A DNA stretch of 64,000 nucleotides from positions 1 through 64,000 of the forward strand of contig NXFV01000531.1 in assembly GCA_002803225.1 (NCBI GenBank), read 5' to 3'. The notes beneath the pieces are model-generated. The model was given only the letters and a program-made list of their open reading frames with translations, did no database searches and was not told the origin of the DNA. Positions 47,434-59,231 of the stretch are shown here, piece by piece. Made by a program: the position numbers and the translations under genes. Numbering within the stretch: position 1 is the first letter of the stretch; the number at the start of each line of letters is the position of its first letter. The DNA comes from Gamarada debralockiae (lineage: Eukaryota; Ascomycota; Leotiomycetes; Helotiales; Hyphodiscaceae).

Positions 47434-48579
47434 TCATACTCCAGGATTCCATCTGTCTGATGACACCCCTATGTTGAAAATACACGTACGTTCTCTGGCT
47501 GCAATGAGCTCATCCTTGTCGTAACCTTCCCAGCCAGCTTCGCCAGCAACACTTCGTCGAACAATCTCGGACAATTTAGCGGTAGCAGTCTGATTCAGCT
47601 TCTCCACGATCTTGATGTCTGGTAGAGGAAGGCCGGTATCGGCTTTCAACTGACGAGGTTGTGGGATGGTGGTAAGGAGTCGACTGGTCGTCTATGGGTA
47701 GGTTAGCAATGAATGCCGCAGCCCTCTCGATCTAAATACGTACCATCTTCAGCCCATAATATCCTCGGAGATAGTCATCACACAACTCTATGCTCCTGCA
47801 GAATCTGCGCATCGATTCTGCGAGGTACTTGTCCGCTCCTGCTTCGTTGGCCGAAGCCGCCATGTATAAAACTTCTCCGAGTCGAGCGTGCATCTGAAGC
47901 AAACGTCAGAGTCTTGTTTTCCAACCAGATCCCCCAGAGCGGTACTCACATTCCATGCATTAGGGGCTACCAACAAGACTTCCTCCAAAGCAAAGATTCC
48001 TTGTTGGTACATCCCCTGCGAGATATACAGATCCGCCAGCTCAGCCCACGCTTCTGCATCGGTAGGTGATGAATCGAGGAACTCAATGAGGGCAGTAATA
48101 GCTTCGGTGGTCTTCTTCAAAGTCTTAAAAAGTGCGATACGACGTTTAGATACAGGCTACAAAGGTCAGCGAGAAGTTGGAAGCGGCCGCATGATACTTA
48201 CCATATTGCCTGGATCGTTGGTTAAAATAGCATCGTACTCCTCTAGTACCTGTTTGAGCTCTGCATCGTCCTTTGCTATAGCTTCCTGAAATAAACCCCT
48301 TAATGCCATTAATCTCTCATTGTCCGCGCCGAATCGTTCCGTAAGCCGCTGGAGGCAAAGATGCGCTGATTGCTCGTCGCCGGTTCGCAAGCAGGAGAGC
48401 ATGAGGTTTTCATAGCTCGTCCATAGCTCTGGAGACTCTGCTGCGGCCCAGAGAGAGCCGAGAGAGTAGGATGCAATTGAGGAGGGGGTGTTTCGCAGGA
48501 ATGTAGGAGCCTGTTGGGAGAGTTGGAGAGCGACAGACGGTGGGAGGTGCGCAGGTGAGTGTAAGAGAGAGGAGCTCAT
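47434..48579 (-). CDS. EMC2: ER membrane complex subunit 2 (EMC2), TPR protein
   Basis: Four exons on the minus strand: 48579-48202, 48156-47950, 47893-47744 and 47691-47434; introns 45-56 nt, all phase 0, 330 aa. EMC2 is the cytosolic TPR scaffold of the EMC insertase, which puts tail-anchored and multipass proteins into the ER membrane. Landmarks: ERFGADNERLMALRGLFQEA near residue 90; LEEYDAILTNDPGN; KRRIALFKTLKKTTEAI at the start of exon 2; the TPR core TDAEAWAELADLYISQGMYQ, then FALEEVLLVAPNAW; and CDDYLRGYYGLKM in exon 3. There is no membrane segment, as expected. The last residues after IAARER may be altered by a further splice (a GTACGT lies at 47486), so the stop at 47434 is the least certain part. 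It is divergent from AP-3 delta. Confidence 0.9.
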
Positions 48580-48963
48580 GATGGCGATGTATGATACGGA
48601 GAGAACGGAAAATTATGTGCAGAGAGTAGATTCGGAGGATTTCGATTATATGAACGACTAATGGAGTTTTAGAGATGTTCTTGACAGAAGACAGAGCTCC
48701 CGTCTCCAATTGGGACTAGCTCGATCTTCAAAGTAGCTGCCTTATTTCCGCCTTATCACGATTATGTGCTTTGGTGGGGAAACATTTCGCGGAACAGCTA
48801 GTGAGCAGACGAAACTCCAACCATGCAACTGTGAATATCCTCCTTCGAGCTGGTGGTGGTCGGAAATAATATCCCAAGCCAACATCATGCCGCCAGTGTG
48901 CCGATAATATCTACAGTCGTTTATCCCCTTCAAAAATAGAGGACTCGAACATCCACGGTCACC
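48580..48963. promoter_or_regulatory. Divergent promoter of EMC2 and AP-3 delta genes
   Basis: This 384 bp gap separates the two starts. CTTATC words occur near 48739-48759 and 48920-48926, and no TATA box is evident, as usual for housekeeping genes. Confidence 0.4.
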
Positions 48964-51900
48964 ATGTATGCCTCTCCAAAGAGGACCCTGCCAAAGATCT
49001 CTGGACTATTGCTAATCTTGCAATAGGTTTGAAAAGTCACTGTACGACCTCATTCGAGGTCTGCGGAACCACAAGGGGAACGAGAAGGAATATATCCAGA
49101 ATAGTCTGAAAGAATGCAAGACCGAAATCAGATCGCAAGATATGGGTCAGTTCTACAAGAATTTGGAGGGTTGAAGGCTGATGGATTTGTGCAGATATCA
49201 AGGCAACCGCCCTACTGAAGCTTGTATACCTCGAAATGTTCGGCCACGATATGTCATGGGCTTCTTTCAACGTCCTCGAAGTCATGTCCTCTGCGAAATA
49301 CCCTCAGAAGCGAGTTGGATACTTGGGCGCAGTCCAGAGCTTTAGACCAGACACGGAGGTTCTGATGCTGGCCACGAATCTGCTGAAGAAGGTATATAAT
49401 TATGGAGCATGTGCAGAGAATATATGCTGATAGCGATTTAGGACTTGACCTCCACATCTCCAACAACCATGTCTCTTCCAATAATCACCCTCCCACATAT
49501 CATTACGCCATCCCTGGCCCTCTCAGTTCTCTCGGATCTCCTCCCTCGATTAACACATTCACAACCCGCAATACGCAAAAAGACGATTGTGACACTATAC
49601 CGATTGGCTTTAGTCTACCCCGAAACACTGCGGCCTGCGTGGCCCAAAATAAAAGAGAGATTGATGGACGAGGGCGAGGATCCGAGTGTTACAGCTGCAA
49701 TCGTGAACGTTGTCTGTGAATTGGGCTGGCGGAGACCGAATGATTTCCTCCCGCTTGCTCCCAGGTTATTTGAGCTTCTAGTCGACAGTGGAAATAACTG
49801 GATGGCCATCAAATTAATAAAGCTGGTCAGTCTCTGCAGTTATGAATATGACTTATATACTAATAGCCCCCAGTTCGCAACGTTGACCCCACTGGAACCT
49901 CGATTAGTCAAGAAACTGCTACCACCCCTCGCGAACATCATTCGTACGACTCCTGCAATGTCCCTCCTATACGAATGTATAAATGGAATCATCCAAGGAG
50001 GAATCCTGGGAAGTAGCGACGATGGCAGCGACGAGATTGCCACTCTATGTGTGAGCAAGCTTCGTGGCATGATTATGCTTGAAGGGGATCCAAACCGTAA
50101 GTTTTGATCTTCGAGACCACTGGCCTTTACCGCACTAACAGCTTCCAGTGAAATACGTTGCTCTCCTGGCTTTCAACAAGATCGTCCTTACTCACCCCTA
50201 CCTTGTTTCTCAACAAGAAGATGTTATCATGGATTGTATAGACAGCCCCGACATTTCAATTCGATTACGGGCATTGGATCTAGTGGTTGGAATGGTCAGC
50301 AGTGACAACTTAATGTCGATTGTTGGCCGATTAATGAGACAATTGCGAAATTCTCCTTCGGCGCCTGCAAATGGAATCAATGATGGACCTGCTCCAGCTA
50401 TTGAGCCAGCAGCCGATTCAGACGACGAGTCTCCCGAAGCTCCTGTCAAGCCCGACAAAGGAGCTTCACAAGAGACCTTGCTTCCAGACGATTATAAAAT
50501 CGATGTCATTAACCGAATACTTGCCATGTGCTCTAGCAACAACTATGGGAATCTTGTTGACTTCGATTGGTACATCGATATTTTAATTCAACTCGTTCGA
50601 AACGCGCCGGTACCGAGTCAGGCGGTACTGTCACACGATTCGGACTTGGGGCCGCAAGATCTGGGCGCTGATGTATCAGGAAAAATTGGAAACGAGCTAC
50701 GCACCGTTGCGGTGAAGGTGAAAGCTGTCCGACCACAAGCTGCAAGAGCCGCAGAATCGATACTCATCTCGACCTACAACGACAGTACGACGCAGCTTAA
50801 TTCTGGCAGTGCGGCCCTACGACCTATATCATGGATTGTAGGAGAGTATGCATCGTCCTTGGTGTCTCCCGATGGCACCTTGACTGCCCTGTTACATATC
50901 ACGAAGAGTTCAACATCAGCGGAAGGACTCATAGTATATCTTCAAGCTTTACCAAAGATCTTTGCCCTAATAACGGGCGACGACCAGACTCCATGGACAC
51001 CCGAACGAAAAACGATGATCTCACTTCTGATGGGCCGTATGATTCACGCTTTAGAGCCACTCGCCATACATCCGGACTTGGAAGTTCAAGAGCGGGCGGT
51101 AGAGTTCTCAGAACTTCTGAAACTAGCTGCCGAAGCCTCGTCTGGTCAGGAAACATCGACGGAAGAAATGGAGCAGGATGCACCGTTACTACTCACGCAA
51201 GCGATCCCTTCGTTGTTTACAGGACTGGAGTTGAACTCCGTGGCTTTTGGTGCGCAAAAGAACGTTCCGATTCCAACAGCCTTAGATCTGGATCAACCTA
51301 TCAACGCAAATCTCAGCAACTTGCTCAGAGCTGTTGAATATTCAGCATTCGATGGGCCAGAGGAAGACGAATTCGAGACATACTATCATCAACCACCTCC
51401 TCAAGCGCCAAGTATAGTTGAGCCAGCTATCAACCGTCTCGGTGAGGCACCAGCAGAAGTGGTTCACTCATACCAGCAAGGTGGTGAAGAAAGCTACCTG
51501 GATCCCGATATCCTGGCAAGGCGGCGAGCAGAACGACTTGAGCGTAACAGGGACGATCCGTTCTACATTGCTCCAAATGATGCAGCATCTGGGAGATCCA
51601 CGCCACTTCACAACATTCTCCAGAGCAACAATGGTCCGGATCTGGATATAGATGCCATACCAATCATGCAACTAGATCTTGGCAAACCCACCATACCTTC
51701 TGGACAAGCGTCACCCAAGAAATCAGTCACGAAAGTCCGTCAACGAATCCAAGTCGCTGCAGACGAGACATTAGCTACTAGCGGAACTTCCACACCTCGA
51801 AATGACGACTCGGAAAATAGCGGCGATGGTATACATCGTCCTCGACCTTCGAAAGGCAAGTCTTTGCTACAGGTGGATTCTAGTCACATCGGTGCCTTCT

Positions 51901-52268
51901 CTCTTGAAGGCGATGATGGTAATGGTATCGACTTTGAGCGCCAGCAGAAAGAGGAAGCGGAGATGGCAGAGGCAATGAAGAAAGTTGAGAAGATGCGGCT
52001 GGAGATGCAGAGGGCGAATGAGCGAATACAAGCTGCGTCAGGTGTAGAAGGGACTGTCATCAAGAAAAAGAAAAAGAAGGTCAAGCCTGATGAGGGTGGA
52101 GATGGAGAGGTGACTACTGCGGTCAAGAAGAAAAAGCCAAAGAAAGCGGCAATCATTGAGGGTGACGGTGAGCCTTCCGCGGTTGCAGATGAGGTAGTCA
52201 AGCCGAAGAAGAAGAAAAAGAAACCGAAAGCTGTGGCTGAGGAGGGTACTGTTGAGCAAGGTACATAA
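48964..52268 (+). CDS. APL5: AP-3 adaptor complex subunit delta
   Basis: Six exons: 48964-48965, 49027-49145, 49195-49391, 49442-49825, 49874-50096 and 50149-52268; 1,014 aa. AP-3 delta is a large chain of the adaptor that sorts cargo from Golgi/endosome to vacuole. The first exon is only AT; the G of the start codon comes from exon 2, giving MFEKSLYDLIRGLRNHKGNE, the expected AP-3 delta N-terminus. The adaptin HEAT repeat trunk follows: KATALLKLVYLEMFGHDMSW, VGYLGAVQSFRPDTEVLMLA, IRKKTIVTLYRLALVYPE, and LKYVALLAFNKIVLTHPYLV across intron 5. The hinge is acidic. A C-terminal coiled segment and KKKKKK-type basic clusters (residues about 930-1,005) are typical of fungal orthologues. Intron 4 (48 nt) lacks a stop, so retention would add 16 codons. 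Confidence 0.92.
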
Positions 52269-52477
52269 GTTATTTGGTTGGAGCATAGCGGCATTTTGGG
52301 CATCATCGGCGCAAGGAGCGGGAGCATTTGTAATGCCATGCCTGGGATTTTGGAAGGCGACTATGTTCGTCTCCAATAGTTATCATCTGCTCGAGTTCAT
52401 AGAGATGCATGAGAGAAACAAGCACATTCTCATGTTTCTTGTTTGATTTCCATTTTGGATCGACGCACTGATATTGA
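52269..52477. other. AP-3 delta 3' flank
   Basis: No coding features. It is short and shared with the convergent remnant. Confidence 0.4.
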
Positions 52478-52930
52478 TTAACTATGTTGGCTCTTTCTCA
52501 TCGACAACATCTGTCGGGGCAATTTTGGTTTGTGTTGACCTAGTACGTAAAATGGCAGCTCCTTCGTTGCGGGCGTGAACTCCTTTGGAAGCAGTACCGT
52601 AGCACGTTGTTGGATCTCTTTAGACCGACCGTCATCAAACCAATCCCAGATCCCAGTCAGTGCAACAACAGTTTGAAACCGAATTAGTAATCTTGGAGGC
52701 GAGAGCAATGAAAACAGAGATTTACTCACCAACAATAAAGCCCAAAACAAAGGACATCACTGTCGTGACGTTGCCCAGATCACCTCCTTTGATCAGCCAT
52801 GCTGAGGTGAGAGCTGCAATCCCTATCAACCCCAACCCAAGACCAGAGCGGGACGATTTTTTTTATTTTTATCGAAGTTCATGAAGATCTGGTGGAACCC
52901 AAACGAGCTGAGTGGATCACGTTGATTCTA
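52478..52930 (-). pseudogene. Membrane-protein gene 3' remnant
   Basis: The minus-strand pieces, in different frames, are as follows: about 52930-52840 (PLSSFGFHQIFMNFDKNKKN, then RPALVLG); about 52845-52728 with two hydrophobic segments (IGIAALTSAWLI, MSFVLGFIV); and about 52705-52478 (ALTGIWDWFDDGRSKEIQQR, then KELPFYVLGQHKP), stop. The first frame change is at an A-run (AAAAATAAAAAAAA) and G/T-rich stretch, so an indel, real or from sequencing, is plausible. The good donor at 52729 (GTGAGT) finds no acceptor in the right phase. This was a membrane protein with a cytosolic tail; the family is unknown. It may be the continuation of the gene at 53075-53652. Confidence 0.4.
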
Positions 52931-53074
52931 GAACAAAAAGTTCTAGAGCACGATTTCGATATGGCAATTGAGCTGATTGAGGATTACGTCCCGGAACGTA
53001 TTGTGTTCTTCATAAACAACAAGCCATCACCGTACTATAAATGAAATGGAGATGTCGAAATGCCTTCCGCTTTG

Positions 53075-53652
53075 CTAGCTATGGGAGCGGATCAGTCGTT
53101 GCTTACCTGTAACAATCTCACCGTCGATGAAACTGTGAAACTGAAAAGTCGTCGGATCCATCCCACAGAGCTTGTTCTCATACGTGTTCGGCATCTTCAA
53201 AAATAGTTGAATATCTGTAATATCGGGCGTTGGCCTCCGGTCCAGCCTATGCCCGGACTTTCTCAGTTCGACGAAACGATAGTCAAATTTTTTCTTGCTG
53301 TTGCGATACACGCAGACATTATTTTTGACATCCTCCTCAGTTTTTGGCTTTGGCTTTTGAGCCAGTATCGCAAGATGATTGCCACTGACCTTCTCGGGTG
53401 ATTTAGAGGAGGAGAAACCTGTACGAAGCCTGGCGGGACAGGCCGTCGTGGTTTTAAGGGTGGTCGATTCATCGGCGGCTGCCTTGGGGAAATACGATGA
53501 CTCTGTCGACGAGAATTACGCCGCTCGCGATTAATGGGTATACAGTAAAAACTCACGGTAAGCATATGGCCGGGACCGGGGGCCATATCACACAAGAAGA
53601 GCCTGATGCTGGCGGTCAGGCTGATCAGCACGAGAACCCGGTCGACCCTCAC
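53075..53652 (-). CDS. Small protein with signal-peptide-like start, unknown
   Basis: Two exons on the minus strand, 53652-53557 and 53500-53075, intron 56 nt (GTGAGT to GACAGAG), 173 aa. The N-terminus MRVDRVLVLISLTASIRLFL is a plausible ER signal or single anchor. The rest is hydrophilic and protein-like (RNSKKKFDYRFVELRKSGH, DITDIQLFLKMPNTYENKLC, FQFHSFIDGEIVTG) and ends after a GTAAGC donor-like site. The true gene could therefore continue into the remnant at 52478-52930. Position next to transposase debris and other remnants suits a fast-evolving secreted protein, but that is inference. No family recognised. Confidence 0.45.
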
Positions 53653-53939
53653 GATGAAAGTCTACCAGTCGTTAAACAAGGGCTTAGAAGCACCCCACGA
53701 CTTGCTCTATATGTGCGAACTGGAGGAGATTGTGGTGGTTGAGGAGGCTAAGAGAAGCCCAATTGATCATCGATTGGCCCTTAGAAACTCTTGAAAGGCT
53801 ACAGTGGAGAGCATTAGGGTTATATCTTATATTGCTGCTTGATGCTTCAATCGTGTCGTAGTTCCACGATTGTTGCTATATATACACACATAGAGGTCAC
53901 CAGTGTGACTCATACCGAAGATTCTACTGTAGCTATACT

Positions 53940-54284
53940 TATTTGCCACTGTGTTGTCACCCATCTACTCGAAGCTTCCAGGGACTTCTGGTCAAGCCCT
54001 CAAAGCCCTGTTGGCCAGTCATACCAACAACAGAACATTATAGCGATGATAAGCCAGGCGAGGAGTCAGAATCGAGTGACGAGGAGGAAGTAGAGGAGGT
54101 AGATACAGTAGAAGCTTTGAGGTGCGTTGAGCAGTTGAAGCTTTGGAAGTTATATAAGGGGAATAGTCAAGATCTCCAAGCACTTGATCGTCGAGAGAGA
54201 GAGAGAGAGAGAGAGATTGTACAATATAAGAGCTCTATAGCTATACAGACGACGATTCATAGGTTTTTTAGACCAGCACCTTAA
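53940..54284 (+). mobile_element. DDE transposase C-terminal remnant
   Basis: The plus-strand frame from about 53943 ends with an acidic linker (SDEEEVEEVDTVEALRCVEQ), then LKLWKLYKGNSQDLQALDRR and SIAIQTTIHRFFRPAP, stop. That arrangement (acidic stretch, LRCVEQL helix, then a QTTI-x-RFF end) is that of the C-terminus of fungal pogo/Fot-type cut-and-paste transposases. The catalytic part upstream is not readable in one frame. A (GA)n run at 54193-54215 has expanded into RERERERE-type residues. No inverted terminal repeats were found by eye. Confidence 0.45.
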
Positions 54285-54573
54285 TATAAGAATACCTCCC
54301 CGAATTCTTATGAAATCGTGTTCCCGAACGTATTCTTATATGGATGTCGGACTGCATACGGACTTTTGCACGCTACCGGCTTGACTAGCGGCCGCTAGCG
54401 CAGCACTAATGGTCGACGGTTCAATCGTAACTTACCCTTTCATCTTCCCGTGTCTTCTGCTTCCACAGCCACAAAAATTCCCTCTCCAGCCTCGATAACA
54501 TCTACGTAGTAAGAGTCAAATGGCATTAAGGCAAGCTAAATCCACTTTTAACAATACAAAGCACTTAAGATCT
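54285..54573. other. Intergenic, nothing recognised
   Basis: Flank between transposase debris and the two-helix membrane protein. No pattern seen. Confidence 0.35.
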
Positions 54574-55247
54574 CTATACATCGTGTCTCTGAGGTCTAAG
54601 AGGGAAGTAATACACTGTGTAAGAGAACAAAAACCCGAAAAATAAGCATCCACAAATTGTACCCAGAGTCAGAACTCTATCAGTATTCGCCTTATTCATC
54701 TCGAACCATACTCGGAGGCCAAATAAAATACTCAAACCGAAAAACAGATACACAATAGATACTTTGAAATCATATATCAGTTACTTTCAATGACTTTTTA
54801 AAGATACGCTGTCTTGTAGGATGCTGTATCGCTTCTTAAGACTAGGACTGAACTAAAACGGAAAAAGTAAAGAAAAAGAAAACCGAAGGAGTATTTAAGA
54901 AGGACAGGGAGCTTACAACCAGGAGTCATCCCAAATATATCCTTCGTATTCTTCTCGACTATCTCTCCCCTGCCGAGTCTACTACTTGGACTCGTCCTTG
55001 ATGTTCTCAACTGCTTCCTTGTATAACCAAACAACAGAGTTCCTGCTTCACCACCAAATATCGAGCGGAACGTATCGACATCATAGTATGTGAGCTCTGA
55101 CCCCCGACCATACAGCCATTTCGCTGCTATATTCTCTGCTTCTTGCCTCGGGATGTCGTAATGGTTATAAAGTACTTGGGCAAAATAGTCGCGGATTGTT
55201 GATGGGGTTGCGTCGAGCGGGGGCAGTAATGGTTCTGAAGTGGACAT
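54574..55247 (-). CDS. Small two-helix membrane protein, unknown
   Basis: Two exons on the minus strand, 55247-54917 and 54761-54574, intron 155 nt (GTAAGC to TTTCAAAG), 172 aa. The first exon is soluble: a Pro-rich start (MSTSEPLLPPLDATPSTIRD), then YFAQVLYNHYDIPRQEAENI and AAKWLYGRGSELTYYDVDTF, then a basic stretch. The second exon encodes two helices (SIVYLFFGLSILFGL and TLGTICGCLFFGFLFSYTV) joined by EMNKANTDR, and ends PLRPQRHDV. Without splicing, the first frame would run on to a stop at 54798 through a non-helical tail, which looks less natural. The helices suggest an endomembrane protein with a cytosolic N-domain. Family not recognised. Confidence 0.6.
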
Positions 55248-57240
55248 CTTCGATAAATTTTGGAGGTTGGAGTTGCTGGCATCGATGAGGCCTAAAGAGT
55301 AGGAATATTAAATTATCACTCGAGGTGCCGCTCATCTAAAAAAGGAAGCCGGATATAGAATCGATTGAACATAAGCGCATTCTTTCCGGTTGAGATGGAT
55401 ATTGAGGATCCAGCTGGTGGAAATGGAGGTAGGGGGTTGTGGTTGCACATTTTAGGTGGCCTTCGCTTCGCTCCCTTGACCCCCTCACTAACTCCTTAGG
55501 GACATGCTGCCTACTTCTGTACCTCTTCGCCCAAAATATTGTAGCGAGACCAGGGGGCTCCCTGGCTGGCACAGGCCAAAACGACCCGAACTGGTTTAGA
55601 TATACCACTTTTACTCGGGCCTCGTACAATACTCAGGCTGGTTTTTATACCTGAGGTATCTATATTAAGCCTTAGGCATCAAGAATAGGAATAGGTATCG
55701 ATACTAGAATCGGGTATTACTAAGGAATCGTGATTTAGTGCCATACTAGTATCGATTCCAATATAGCGGGTATTTTTGGCCATACTTTGGGCGGAGAGGT
55801 AGTACCAATAAAATGGCTACCCGAAACAATGGCATACGCTCATGCACTTAGCGGGTAGCTATGAATTTCGGCCAGGAACAGCAAAAGTCCACGATTTTGA
55901 CCAGTAGGAAACCCTTAATATAACTTTTATTTAATAAAAAAAAGTCATAAATATGCGTTAAGGCATGTCTTGTCTTATCCCTTGTTAATTCTTGAACTGT
56001 TTGATGATGTGGTTGTAGAAATATTTAGGTGAGCGGTTGCTAAGGGTTGGTGCTGATGACTGCTACCGCAAACTTTTTATAGAAATTCAAATAAAATCGA
56101 AGTATCCAATGCCCGACAAAAGAAATCTAGAACGGAACCCAAAGTATGGGCTTGTTGGACGTTATGTTTATGGATGAGGAAAACGCCCCGGAGGACGCGA
56201 AAAACTGAAGGTGATATAGACGAGTCCCTAATCCAATAACCACGCAACGACTTCAGAAAATGAGTCTGCTAATCTGCTTTTCTGCTGCTTAATCTCCTTC
56301 AAGCAATTAGATTGGTTTAGAAATCAGAAACTGGGATGGATGGCGGTCTGGTTATGGCCATTTAATATCAACATGATTAGCTAGCACCGAGAGCCTATGC
56401 ATATCCAGGATCGGATCAATGTCTGATCAAACATCTTTTTATCTCCATCGAATTGCTGTTCTCGACAACTTTATTCTAGGAGATAATCGAGATCCTTACC
56501 AGTTGTTGAACATGCCTCTATCGATAAGCTGTTCTGCCTCGCGTGTGACATTCAAATGCATCGATAGATCTGCTATATCTGTGGTGGATGTGTTGGTAAT
56601 GGTTCAAGACCAACGGGAACAACTCTGAGTTCTTGTGGTTCAAAGTAATCCCAGCGTACGTTTGTTGAACTCTTTTGCAAATGAAGAGCGGGGTTCTGCA
56701 AGAGTTCTGACATCTCTGAATTCTATGCAGCACATCGCATGTCAACCGTGAGTTTCAAGAATCGATCTGTCCATTGAGCTTTGGAGAACTTATTAACTCT
56801 TTCATAATATTCTTGAATTACTCTGGGAGCTTGGGTGTTGAGGACTCCATCTTTGATATTTTAAGACCGAGTCGGATTTCCAACTTCTTTTGAACGATCG
56901 ATTGATTGGTAACAATACTTTCAAGATATACTCTGTTGGTTCTTGCTCTGCGAAGGAGTTGCATTTCATTGAGAAAAAGGCAAAGGGGAAGAGCAACTTG
57001 ATACGATGCTTAAAGTATCTAGAAGCGAATGAGCAATTATTTTAGTCCTCATCGGAAATTTTTAGTAATGGACGAGAAAGAAGTGAGGGTTTTCACCATC
57101 TTCCAAGATGAATTTGCGATAACGGTCACGTGCACCAAAATTCTTATCGGCTAGACTCACAAAAAAACAATTTCCTCGAACTACTCCGCCTTTTTCCAAG
57201 CCAACTTTTCACTGCACAACAATTGCAAGACAAGCTGAAG
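55248..57240. other. 2 kb intergenic, no gene supported
   Basis: Mostly AT-rich, with scattered short palindromes around TATCGATA (about 55697-55760). Only short frames without pattern occur. The last 110 bases are the promoter of the gene at 57241. Confidence 0.4.
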
Positions 57241-59217
57241 ATGGAGGATTCAGTGAATTTCATACCCTTGGGCTTGCCTAAGGGCAAGCTTTCTTTTGAC
57301 AAGCCCAGAAAACCCAAGGTCGAGGGATCAACTCCACGTAGGTATTGATTCATACCTGTGAACGATTCTCAAGATCATGGAACAAGAATACTAACCTACA
57401 GCACACAGAGGAACGCAAGGAAATTGCCAGAGAAGTTCGAAATTCAATCAAGAAAGAGAAGAAGTTAGCAAAGGCCGATGCGAAGAGACAACGGAAGCTC
57501 AATGCGATTATGAATCGGCGTATGGTACGCCCACCCCCATTTCCCCACCCAATTCCAAGAACACAGGAGCTGACAATTTGCATTACTATTGCAGACCAAG
57601 AACGCCGAAAAATATTCCAAGAACAAAGACCGCAACCGCATCCGCGCAATCGATGCAGAACGAACCAAAATTCACATCCAAGCAATCAAGCAAGCCGAAC
57701 GATTGGCAGCCAAATATGATCCCAGCGGCAAGATGTTTAATATTGGAGAAGTCGTGGTATTGGAAGACGGATCCGTGAAGAGCAAGGAGGCATTGGCAAT
57801 TGCAGAACAGAGGAAGGCTCAGAAAGAGGCCGAGAAAGCTGCTCAAGAAGAAGCAAAGCAGGTTCTCGGTGTTTCGAAGGAGGAGCCTAAGAAGGGAAAG
57901 ATGAGCAATAAACAATTGCAAAGACAAGAAGCCTTGAAGCCACGACCTCCACTACCAAGACCTATCATACCTGAGGGGTTTAGCTTGCCGGAGGGGGAGG
58001 AGAATTTTATTGCGATGTGGGATTTTACGGATGAGCAGATTAAGAAGCGGATGAGTGATGAGAAGCGGGTGAAGAGTCTCGCGCGGAAGAATTTGAGACG
58101 CAAGCAGAAAGAGGAGAAGCGGTTTAACAAGGCGATGAAGCTGTTGAAGCGGCAGATGGAGAATAGAGGCGAGAAGTGGGATCCGGAGAAGGCGAAGAAG
58201 ATTGTGCTGAAGCAGCAGGAGGAAGAGGGTCCTGAGGAGGATAGTGAAGAATCTGATCCCCAATCTGACTCTGACAATGAGGATGTCGAGGAGGTTGGGG
58301 AGGACGAACACCCCGTTAAGCCAGCGAAGGCCGAACCGGAGTCGAAGTTGAAGAAGTCGAAGAATAATTCCTCAGACGCGGTCGAGACTGCTCCTAAACC
58401 AAATGTCAAAGCCCAGCAAATCCTAAAGGAGAAGAAGCGAGCAAAGAAGTCAGAGAAGGCCTCCCAACCTGCGAGCAACGGCGATGCTGTTGTCGAACCT
58501 CCAGCGCCTGTCATAAAATCCGAACCCGTGCCAGAGAAGACATCGAAACGTCCAGCGGAGGATTCGCTCGTCGAAGAACCAAAGTCGAAAAAGAGCAAGA
58601 AGTCGAAGAAGTCCAAATCCGAAAACGTCGAAGCAGTCGAAGCCCTGGTACTTGAGGCCCCTGTACTCGAAGCCCCTGCAGTCACTGAATCCGAACCAGC
58701 AATTACTAAGGACAAAAAGAAGATGGACAGAGAGGCCTATAACGCTCTTCCTGAATCGGAAAGGCAAGCCCGTAAGGAGGAGAAGCGAGCCCTAAAGGAG
58801 GAGAAGCGCGTTAAGAAGGAGAAGAAGCGTCAAAAAAAGCTAGCAAAGGCCGCAAAAGCAAATGGTGGTAGCGTGACCTCTTCGAAGAAGCGAAAATACG
58901 AGGATGATGATTCCGATACTTCAGCCAGGACTGAGATGAAGAAATTCAAGTCCGAAGAAGAACCTGTCAATGGATCTGGGGCAGCAGCGCAGTGGAACCC
59001 AGATGCTTTGACCGGAGAAGCTGCCCGAAAAGAGAAATTCCTTCGCTTGCTCGGAGCTGGAAAGACAAATGCGGGAGCTACTGATGGAGCGAAGCATAAG
59101 TCTAGTGTCAACGCAGAGGATATCTTGAAGGTACAAAGCGAGTTGGAGCGTCAATATGAGGCTGGGATGAAGATGAAGCATGATGGTGGTGGAAAGAGAC
59201 GAGGCCTTGGTGCTTGA
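57241..59217 (+). CDS. Lysine-rich coiled-coil nuclear-type protein
   Basis: Three exons: 57241-57337, 57409-57524 and 57595-59217; 611 aa. The N-terminus MEDSVNFIPLGLPKGKLSFD is spliced to ERKEIAREVRNSIKKEKKLA and then to TKNAEKYSKNKDRNRIRAID. A conserved middle section (residues about 170-230) reads PRPIIPEGFSLPEGEENFIA, then MWDFTDEQIKKRMSDEKR. The rest alternates acidic (SDSDNEDVEEVGEDE) and lysine-rich segments (SKKSKKSKKSKS, KKEKKRQKKLAKA), the usual look of nucleolar or ribosome-biogenesis proteins, with a short C-terminal motif (AARKEKFLRLLGAGK). The function is not known to me; nuclear location is inferred from composition. The acceptor at 57408 is chosen over the one at 57401 because only it keeps the frame. 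Confidence 0.8.
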
Positions 59218-59231
59218 TCTTCCAGTGCAAA

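Noticed and set aside
57843..58715. Minus-strand 290-codon Ser/Phe-rich frame
   Set aside because: Complement of the lysine- and glutamate-rich exon of the gene at 57241-59217.
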